The notes under the pieces are model-generated. The model was given only the letters and a program-made list of their open reading frames with translations. It was not told the origin of the DNA and did not search any database. From Clostridia bacterium (GTDB lineage Bacteria; Bacillota_E; RBS10-35; JAJYVN01): 6,601 nucleotides of DNA. Below, piece by piece: positions 1-4,569 of this stretch. The stretch lies in assembly GCA_027335545.1 (NCBI GenBank), contig DAHWHV010000417.1, positions 1-6,601 of the forward strand, read 5' to 3'. The first letter of the stretch is position 1. Every line of letters begins with the position of its first letter. Position numbers and translations under genes: made by a program.

Positions 1-33
1 CCCCGGCCCCGCTCCACGCCCGTCCCCACCCCT

Positions 34-72
34 CCGGCGTGTGCCGCAAGCCCCCCTGCGGGGCGACGCCGG
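34..72 (-). terminator. Terminator-like hairpin after the regulator gene
   Basis: A stacked inverted repeat lies about 10 nt beyond the regulator stop codon. The outer arms CCGGCGT (34-40) and ACGCCGG (66-72) pair perfectly. The inner arms CCGCA (44-48) and TGCGG (57-61) also pair perfectly, around an 8-nt loop. No T-run follows on the minus strand, so if it terminates transcription it does so as a U-less GC hairpin or with Rho. The position directly after a gene supports the call; the missing U-tract weakens it. Confidence 0.5.
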
Positions 73-81
73 GGCCCCCCA

Positions 82-762
82 TCACTCGGCCAGCAGCGCC
101 GGGTCGCAACCGAGGCCCATCCGCAGATCCCCCGTGATGAGGGGCAGGACCAGGGTCCGCTCCAGCTTCGCGCGCAGTTCGAAGACGTGTTTACGCAGGG
201 CCGCGGGCGTCAACCCCGGCAGCCGACAGGCGGCGATCAACTCCGGGATGCGCAGGCGGCAGGCCGGGTCGGCCCGGGCGGCGTGCTGCAGGCAGTACAG
301 GATCACCGATTCCGTGGGCGTCAACTCGACGGAGGCCGCCGCGCCGGTCAGGCTGCGGCGGATCGGGTCGAAGCGGTAGGCCCCGAGGCGCAGCGCGCCG
401 TCGGGCGGCGGCGGCGCGAGGTCGGCCAATCGCCGCACCTTCAACGCCAATTCCTCGGCCTGGTACGGACCGCCGGGAATGACGTCCGCGGCACCGCTAC
501 GCATCGCCCGCACACGGTCGAGCTCACCGCCCAGCGGCAGGACGAAGGCGTGGTGCCCACGGGCATGGAGGCGCCGCAGCAGGTCGGCGAGCCCCGCGGA
601 CCACTCGGCGACCAGGATGGCCACCGGCCGGCGGGGCGGGAGCGCGCCCTCCAGCCGCGAGGGCGCGCGGACCTCCGCGGTCACGCCCAATGGTCCGAGA
701 CGCTCCGCCAAGGCGACCGCGGAGAGTCGACGCTCGCCGGTGATGACGACGCCCGCGGCCAC
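82..762 (-). CDS. OmpR/PhoB-type winged-helix regulator with degenerate receiver domain
   Basis: This encodes a 226-aa probable cytoplasmic DNA-binding transcription factor. Residues 1-115 have the alternating strand/helix pattern of a response-regulator receiver, but the phosphorylation residues appear to be missing. The start reads VVITGER instead of an acidic pair, the end of strand 3 reads ILVAEW with no Asp, and the usual conserved Lys region reads DVIPGGPY. Residues 125-215 match the Trans_reg_C winged-helix fold (FDPIRRSLTG, then ELTPTESVILYCL, then a recognition-helix region LTPAALRKHVFELRAKL). The customary G-x-G-Y-R wing is altered to LRMGLG. Start choice: GTG at 762, with GGGAGG at 769-774 six nt upstream. 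Length is normal for the family. It lies 84 nt downstream of the methyltransferase gene on the same strand, so co-transcription is likely. No histidine kinase is present, which fits signal-independent or ligand-based control. Family membership is fairly sure; target and signal are unknown. Confidence 0.85.
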   Translation of the reverse strand: MAAGVVITGERRLSAVALAERLGPLGVTAEVRAPSRLEGALPPRRPVAILVAEWSAGLADLLRRLHARGHHAFVLPLGGELDRVRAMRSGAADVIPGGPYQAEELALKVRRLADLAPPPPDGALRLGAYRFDPIRRSLTGAAASVELTPTESVILYCLQHAARADPACRLRIPELIAACRLPGLTPAALRKHVFELRAKLERTLVLPLITGDLRMGLGCDPALLAE

Positions 763-768
763 TCCAAG

Positions 769-774
769 CCTCCC
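769..774 (-). promoter_or_regulatory. Ribosome binding site of the regulator gene
   Basis: GGGAGG on the minus strand, six nt upstream of the GTG at 762. It decides this start, since the codon is not ATG. Confidence 0.7.
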
Positions 775-821
775 ACCCGCCGGCAGCGGTCACAGCTCTT
801 CCCGTTCCGGGCCCTCAAGTC

Positions 822-843
822 CTGCGCCCCGGGGCCGGCGCAG
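822..843 (-). terminator. Hairpin between methyltransferase and regulator genes
   Basis: A perfect 7-bp inverted repeat (arms 822-828 and 837-843, CTGCGCC/GGCGCAG, 8-nt GC loop) begins 3 nt after the methyltransferase stop codon. No T-run follows on the minus strand. It could be a partial terminator or a processing/stability element that lowers regulator expression relative to the upstream gene. Full termination would leave the regulator without an obvious promoter in the 84-nt gap, so read-through is the simpler reading. Confidence 0.4.
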
Positions 844-846
844 CGC

Positions 847-2496
847 TCAGGGCGCGGTCGCGCACACCAGGGCAGCGCCGACGGACCCTGAGGAGGCCAG
901 GAGGTGCTCGCCCCGCTCCAGGAGATGGGCCAGCAATTCGCCCCGCTGGCGCCAGGGGGTCCGCTCCAGGACGCACCGCCCCGCCTCCGAGCCGTGCAGG
1001 GCCTGCAGCAGCGCGGCGCGAACGGCGTGGGGGGTCGGGCAGGCGTGCGGCCGCACGTCCAGGTCGAGGAAACCGTGCCGCTGCAAGGCCTCCCGGGCCA
1101 GCCCGACCCCGGCCCGGACCGCCAGCGAGGCGCCGCCCCCACCCCGTGGCCGCGCCGGGATTCCCTGCTCGGCGCCGCGCGCCTCCGCGGCCTCCAGGTG
1201 CGCCGCGACCTCGACGAGGGGCTCCAGCCACTCCCGCAGCAACGCGTGTCCGGCGTCGGCGGCATGCGGCACCCCGAGGATGACCCGCCCGCCGCTGCGC
1301 ACCACGCGCCGCATCTCGTGCACTGCGGGTTGGCGCCCCCCCAGGTGCAGGAACTGGGGGACCAGACAGACGTCGACGGCCGCGTCGGAGAGGGGCAAGG
1401 CGGCGAAGTCGCCCGCCAGCACCCGCACGTTGGCCGGCAACGCGCAGCGGGCCCCAGCCACCGGCCCCGACGCGCCCCGCGGTGCGGACGAGGGGGGGCC
1501 CGGAGCGCGGCGCGGCCGGGAGACCCCGCTGGCCCGCGTATTCATCCCGGCGCGGGGGAGGGCGCGCCAAAGCGTCGCCGCCGGATCCACCACCGACACG
1601 ACCCCCGAGGGCCCGACGCGCGCCGCGACGGCATGGAGGAAGGCGTCGCCCCCGGCGGCCAACCCGAGGACCAGTACCCGGGCCCCGGCGCACACGCCAG
1701 CCGCCAGCAGGAGGTCCTCCCAAGCCCGCGCCCAGCCCGGGTGCGACCGGCCGGAGGCGTCGAGCCAGCGGTGGTGGGCCGCCGCCAAGCGCCGCTGGCG
1801 GTGTTCGAGCCACCCCGCCTCCCCCAGGCACGCCCGCAACCCGTGCAGCACGCGGCGACCGTGGGGGGTGATCCAGACCTCCCGCCCCCGGTCGCACTCG
1901 ATCCGCAGGAGCCCCGCGGCCGCCGCCATCAGCAGGTCGTCCTGCAGCGGATAGGAGACCCATGGGCGATGCCACTGTCCGGAGAGGAAGCGCTCCTCCG
2001 GCATCGGGTCGTGAAACTCGATGGCCTGGAGGTCCTCATGCAGGGTCGCGCTGCGGAAGACACGCACCAGGGCGCCGAAGCCGGACTCCGCCACGAAGGC
2101 CTGCACCCGCCCCAGGGCCACCTGCGCGACCGCCGCGTCGATGCGTGAGGGCACGGCTTCCTCCACGGCCGGCACCTCGGGGGGCCCGTCCTCCCCCGGG
2201 CAGGCCTCACCCTGCGCCACGCCGGAGGCCGTCGCCGCGAGGACTTCGTACACCGCATGGCGCCCCAGGCCCTCCGCCGCCGGGGCCGCGCCCATGGCCG
2301 CCGTCAGCGCCACACCCGTCCAGGCCTCCGCCGCCAGGTCCACCGCGGCGGCCCAGAGGTACTCCTGGGCGTCCAACGCGAAGCGCTCGTCCCCCAGGGT
2401 GGCCGGGGGCGGGTCCGCGCGCAGGCCGGCGGCGAGAAAGCCCTGCAAGAGATCGGGCCCCGCGAGGTATGCCGGAAGGCGCCCCGCTCCATCCAC
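847..2496 (-). CDS. Winged-helix plus SAM-dependent methyltransferase domain protein
   Basis: This encodes 549 aa from the preferred GTG start. Residues 1-165 are mostly helical, unrecognised and rich in Ala. Residues 179-220 look like a winged-helix segment (LQDDLLMAAAAGLL, then ITPHGRRVL). Residues 270-480 resemble a class I SAM-dependent methyltransferase: motif I VLVLGLAAGGDAF (274-286), an acidic strand-2 end in VSVVDPA (Asp about 304), LPLSDAAVDVCLVPQFLHL (about 367-385), and EMRRVVRSGGRVILGVP (394-410), the usual post-motif strand. Motif I is degenerate, with no acidic residue before the first Gly and Ala for the middle Gly. A Pro/Arg/Ser-rich insert of about 38 residues (317-354) lies between strands 2 and 3. 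No signal peptide or membrane segment is seen. The substrate is unknown. The frame stays open upstream to an ATG at 2658, but those 54 residues are low-complexity with poorer third-position GC. GTG 2496 has AGGGGG eight nt upstream. It is probably the first gene of an operon with the downstream regulator. Confidence 0.82.
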   Translation of the reverse strand: MDGAGRLPAYLAGPDLLQGFLAAGLRADPPPATLGDERFALDAQEYLWAAAVDLAAEAWTGVALTAAMGAAPAAEGLGRHAVYEVLAATASGVAQGEACPGEDGPPEVPAVEEAVPSRIDAAVAQVALGRVQAFVAESGFGALVRVFRSATLHEDLQAIEFHDPMPEERFLSGQWHRPWVSYPLQDDLLMAAAAGLLRIECDRGREVWITPHGRRVLHGLRACLGEAGWLEHRQRRLAAAHHRWLDASGRSHPGWARAWEDLLLAAGVCAGARVLVLGLAAGGDAFLHAVAARVGPSGVVSVVDPAATLWRALPRAGMNTRASGVSRPRRAPGPPSSAPRGASGPVAGARCALPANVRVLAGDFAALPLSDAAVDVCLVPQFLHLGGRQPAVHEMRRVVRSGGRVILGVPHAADAGHALLREWLEPLVEVAAHLEAAEARGAEQGIPARPRGGGGASLAVRAGVGLAREALQRHGFLDLDVRPHACPTPHAVRAALLQALHGSEAGRCVLERTPWRQRGELLAHLLERGEHLLASSGSVGAALVCATAP

Positions 2497-2702
2497 GCCA
2501 GCCGCCCCCTCGATCGGTCTCGCCTCCGGCCCGCCACCTGGGGGCCGCGCCTGCCCCGTCCGCCGTCTCTGGCCCCGACGGGGATCCCGCCTGCCGGCCG
2601 CATCTGCCGCAGCTGGGATTGGGAGGGGATGAGGTGCGGCGCACCCCCGATCGCCCATGGACCCGCCGATGGCCCGGGGTGCGACCGTTTTCGCGCTGCC
2701 AT
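2304..2702 (-). other. Alternative ORF or out-of-frame N-terminus with a strong start signal
   Basis: An ATG at 2702 has GGAGGTG five nt upstream, one of the best translation-initiation signals in the window. Its frame gives 132 residues, starting MAARKRSHPG and rich in Arg, Gly and Pro, and stops at 2304 inside the methyltransferase gene. The first 70 codons have about 81% G/C third positions by hand count, against about 72% and 75% in the other two frames. This is better than they are but far below the near-total value of the methyltransferase body. After about 2470 the frame looks like a shadow. It could be a leader ORF, the true N-terminus of the methyltransferase separated by a one-base frameshift (-1 relation), or chance. 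No function is recognised. Confidence 0.3.
2505..2510 (-). promoter_or_regulatory. Ribosome binding site favouring GTG 2496
   Basis: AGGGGG on the minus strand with 8-nt spacing to GTG 2496. It supports starting the methyltransferase here rather than at ATG 2658, which is preceded only by a weak GGCGGG. The same C5/G5 run (2505-2509) is also a place where a one-base indel could hide a frameshift. Confidence 0.5.
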
Positions 2703-2705
2703 CCT

Positions 2706-2720
2706 AGCACCTCCGGTGCT
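2706..2720 (-). promoter_or_regulatory. SD with an overlapping hairpin upstream of ATG 2702
   Basis: GGAGGTG (minus strand, 2714 to 2708) is embedded in a perfect 6-bp inverted repeat, AGCACC (2706-2711) and GGTGCT (2715-2720), with a 3-nt loop. In the minus-strand transcript the 3' arm and loop contain the SD, so the hairpin could occlude it. The tight loop and exact overlap are seen directly; a regulatory role is inference. Confidence 0.45.
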
Positions 2721-2748
2721 CGCGGACACCTTGGGGACCCCCTCCGTT

Positions 2749-2789
2749 GCCTCTTCGTAACGGGGCCTCTTCGTAACGGGGCCTCTTCG
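2749..2789. repeat. 16-bp tandem direct repeat, about 2.6 copies
   Basis: GCCTCTTCGTAACGGG occurs at 2749-2764 and exactly again at 2765-2780. A third partial copy matching the first nine bases follows at 2781-2789. The repeats lie 35-75 bp upstream of the strong SD on the minus strand. Exact head-to-tail repeats in a divergent promoter region are a common form for operators of OmpR/PhoB-type proteins, and such a protein is encoded in the adjacent operon. That link is inference. Confidence 0.85.
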
Positions 2790-2794
2790 GGCAC

Positions 2795-2831
2795 GACGCC
2801 CCCGGGGGGCCAGCGACGCCAGGGGGGCGTC
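2795..2831. repeat. GC-rich inverted repeat
   Basis: GACGCCCCC (2795-2803) and GGGGGCGTC (2823-2831) pair perfectly over 9 bp around a 19-nt spacer. It lies directly next to the tandem repeat. It could form a transcript hairpin on either strand, but the spacer is long and the base composition makes chance plausible. Confidence 0.5.
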
Positions 2832-3045
2832 CTTCCCCCTGAAGTCCTTGCGCCGCCACCGTCTCCCGACGCGGGCCGAAGTCGCGGCATACCCGGCTGG
2901 TGGTCACGGGTGAGTCGCCCCACCGCTGGCCCCGCGGACCCGCCGCAAGCCCCAATTCGTCGGGGGCGGACCGCCGCCGCGGCCACCGTCGCCTGGCCCG
3001 CTGTGCCTCCCGGCCAAAGGGCGACGCCCACTCCCGCGGGAATGC

Positions 3046-3087
3046 GCCGGGCGCGGCGAAGGGCCGCGCGCCGGCCTTCGCGAAGGC
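3046..3087 (+). promoter_or_regulatory. Strong leader hairpin followed by a 14-bp palindrome
   Basis: GCCGG plus GCGCGGC (3046-3057) pairs with GCCGCGC (3063-3069) and CCGGC (3071-3075), giving 12 bp with a 5-nt loop GAAGG and one bulged G at 3070. The right end overlaps a perfect 14-bp palindrome, GCCTTCGCGAAGGC (3074-3087). It lies about 110-150 nt before the PLP-enzyme start. An RNA attenuator-like fold or a dimeric repressor operator are both possible; neither is proven. Confidence 0.5.
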
Positions 3088-3123
3088 TCCGCTGGTTCCG
3101 GTCGAGCGATGGCGCCAGGGGAA

Positions 3124-3146
3124 GGCTGCGGTCAACGGCCGCAGCC
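3124..3146 (+). promoter_or_regulatory. Leader inverted repeat upstream of the PLP enzyme
   Basis: GGCTGCGG (3124-3131) and CCGCAGCC (3139-3146) form a perfect 8-bp stem with a 7-nt loop TCAACGG, ending 52 nt before the GTG start. No T-run follows, so it does not look like a standard terminator. With the hairpin at 3046-3075 it suggests a structured 5' leader. Confidence 0.45.
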
Positions 3147-3182
3147 CAGACCAAGCCGCCGCCGGAGCCAGATGTGATGGAC

Positions 3183-3188
3183 AGGGGG
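3183..3188 (+). promoter_or_regulatory. Ribosome binding site of the PLP enzyme
   Basis: AGGGGG ends ten nt before GTG 3199, slightly longer than ideal. It overlaps the palindrome GGGTCGACCC (3186-3195). It supports the GTG start, since the nearby ATG at 3177 is in another frame. Confidence 0.55.
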
Positions 3189-3198
3189 TCGACCCACC

Positions 3199-4422
3199 GT
3201 GCCACCCACCATCCCGCCCCAGCGTCTGCGCGCGATCCGCGAGGCCCTGCCGGCCCTCTCCCGCGCCACCTATCTCAACACCGGCACCGCCGGGCCCCTC
3301 CCGGAGGCCGCGGCCGACGCCCTGCAGGACGCCTTCGCCGCCGAGGTCGCCCGTGGCCGGATCGGCCCCGATGCCTGGGAACGAGGCCGGGAGGCCGCCG
3401 CGGCGGTGCGCGGGGAGCTGGCGCCCTTGCTGGCCACGCCCCCGGACCGGCTGGCCCTGCTGCACCACAGCACCGATGGCCTCAACGCCGCGGCGCTGGG
3501 ACTGCGCTGGCAGCCGGGAGACGCGGTCGTCATCACCGATCTGGAGCATGCCGCGGTGCAACTGGTGGCCGGCATGCTCCGGTTGCGCCACGGCGTCGAG
3601 GTGCGGGTCGCGCGCCTGTCGGAGGCCTGCGGGGGGGTGGGACGCACGCAGGCCGGGGGCGAGGGGGCCGGTCGCGTGGACGAGGAACGGTCCGCACGCC
3701 TAGTGGCCGACGAGATGCGCGACGGCCGGGTGCGGGCGGTCTTCCTCTCCCACGTGTCCTACGCGACCGGCGCGGTGTTGCCCGTCCACGCCGTCGCGGC
3801 GGTGGCCCACGCCCGTGGCGCGGCGGTGGTCGTCGACGGCGCCCAGGGGGTGGGGGCACTGGCTGTTCGGCCCGCGGAACTGGGCTGCGACTTCTACACG
3901 GTCTCCGGGCAGAAGTGGTTGTGCGGGCCGGAGGGAACAGGCGCCCTCTGGGTCGCGCCCGGCTGGGAGGAGCGCCTGCTCCCGGGCGTTACGGGGTACG
4001 CGGGCGTCGTGGGGCTGGACGACCGGGAGGGGCACTTCCTGCCGGCGGCGGGGGCCCGGCGGCTGGAGGTCGGCACCCGCTTCGGGCCCGGGCTGGCCGG
4101 CTGGGCCGCGGCCCTGCGCTATCTGGCGGGCATCGGCTGGGAGGCCGTCTGGGCCCGGACCGCGGAGTTGGCGGCGCGCTGCCGCAACAGCCTCGCGGAG
4201 GTGCCCGGTGTGCACCTTCTGACCCCCGAACCGCACGCGGGCCTCGTGTCGTTCCGCGTGGACGGGTGCTCCGGCGAGGACGCGGCCCGGCGGCTGACCC
4301 AAGGGGGGTATTGGGTCCGCTCCGTCCCCGGCTGGGGGGCGACGCGGGCCAGCCTGGGCTTCTTCTTGGAAGAGGAGGAGGTCGACGGGCTGGTGCGGTC
4401 GGTGGCCGCTCTGGTGCCCTGA
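3199..4422 (+). CDS. Aminotransferase class V-fold PLP-dependent enzyme
   Basis: This encodes a 407-aa soluble fold-type I PLP enzyme of normal family length. YLNTGTAGPLP (25-35) is the family's N-terminal motif. HHST (89-92) and ITDLEH (112-117) help hold the cofactor phosphate and ring. SHVSYATG (184-191) gives the ring-stacking His 185. VVVDGAQ (210-216) holds the Asp 213 that pairs with the pyridine nitrogen, plus Gln 216. SGQKWLCGPEGTG (236-248) holds Lys 239, the expected Schiff-base lysine. RASLGFFLEEEEV (383-395) is the usual C-terminal segment. The C-terminal loop, where cysteine desulfurases carry their catalytic Cys, reads WVRSVPGWGATRAS, with none. A desulfurase role is therefore unlikely. 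An epimerase, lyase or kynureninase-like role, as in isopenicillin-N-epimerase-like or EgtE-like proteins, fits better, but the substrate is not determined. Residues about 142-163 are a Gly-rich insert. The start is GTG. The gene is divergent from the methyltransferase and convergent with the penicillin-binding protein gene. Confidence 0.95.
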   Translation: MPPTIPPQRLRAIREALPALSRATYLNTGTAGPLPEAAADALQDAFAAEVARGRIGPDAWERGREAAAAVRGELAPLLATPPDRLALLHHSTDGLNAAALGLRWQPGDAVVITDLEHAAVQLVAGMLRLRHGVEVRVARLSEACGGVGRTQAGGEGAGRVDEERSARLVADEMRDGRVRAVFLSHVSYATGAVLPVHAVAAVAHARGAAVVVDGAQGVGALAVRPAELGCDFYTVSGQKWLCGPEGTGALWVAPGWEERLLPGVTGYAGVVGLDDREGHFLPAAGARRLEVGTRFGPGLAGWAAALRYLAGIGWEAVWARTAELAARCRNSLAEVPGVHLLTPEPHAGLVSFRVDGCSGEDAARRLTQGGYWVRSVPGWGATRASLGFFLEEEEVDGLVRSVAALVP

Positions 4423-4569
4423 GCCGGATGGCCCGGTTGGGTGCGGGCACGACTGCGGGGCGCGCGGCGCCACCTGGCCCCCCACGGGGCGGCGGCGGCG
4501 CGATGCGCCCAGTCCTAGCGGCGGCAGGGGGCGGAGGGAGTCCCTCCCCCACCCCCTGCCGCCGCCGTC
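4423..4569. other. Convergent intergenic spacer
   Basis: A 147-bp gap between converging stop codons. Its only clear content is the terminator-like hairpin at 4518-4566; the remainder is GC-rich with no gene or repeat that I can support. Confidence 0.7.
4518..4566. terminator. Bidirectional terminator-like hairpin between convergent genes
   Basis: The left arm GCGGCGGCAGGGGG (4518-4531) pairs perfectly over 14 bp with CCCCCTGCCGCCGC near 4553-4566. An asymmetric internal bulge follows, then GGAGGG pairs with CCCTCC around a 3-nt loop. It begins 3 nt after the penicillin-binding protein stop codon and about 95 nt after the PLP-enzyme stop, so it can serve both. Neither side has a T-run. The hexamer GTCCTA stands directly outside both arms (4512-4517, 4567-4572), in direct orientation. 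Confidence 0.7.

Larger units (their letters stand above)
2497..3198. other. Divergent intergenic control region without a convincing gene
   Basis: About 700 bp separate the preferred methyltransferase start from the PLP-enzyme start. All frames here give Arg/Pro/Gly-rich translations with no recognisable domain. The region holds the alternative ATG at 2702 with its SD hairpin, a 16-bp tandem repeat (2749-2789), a GC inverted repeat (2795-2803 with 2823-2831), and hairpins close to the plus-strand gene (3046-3087, 3124-3146). No clear -35/-10 pair was found on either strand; a TTGACC on the minus strand near 3131-3136 lacks a partner at the right distance. No known riboswitch consensus was recognised. 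Confidence 0.7.

Noticed and set aside
479..2148. Long plus-strand open frames antisense to the methyltransferase and regulator
   Set aside because: Ser/Arg/Pro-rich translations with no recognisable motif, while the minus-strand frames carry clear domains.
2497..2658. Methyltransferase extension to ATG 2658
   Set aside because: Weak SD, low-complexity sequence and third-position GC well below the rest of the gene; GTG 2496 preferred, though not proven.
2749..2789. CRISPR array
   Set aside because: The 16-bp units are directly adjacent with no spacers and only 2.6 copies.
2895..2911. Partial resemblance to the T-box antiterminator motif (GGTGGTCACGGG)
   Set aside because: It does not match the conserved core well, and no specifier loop or terminator/antiterminator pair was found.
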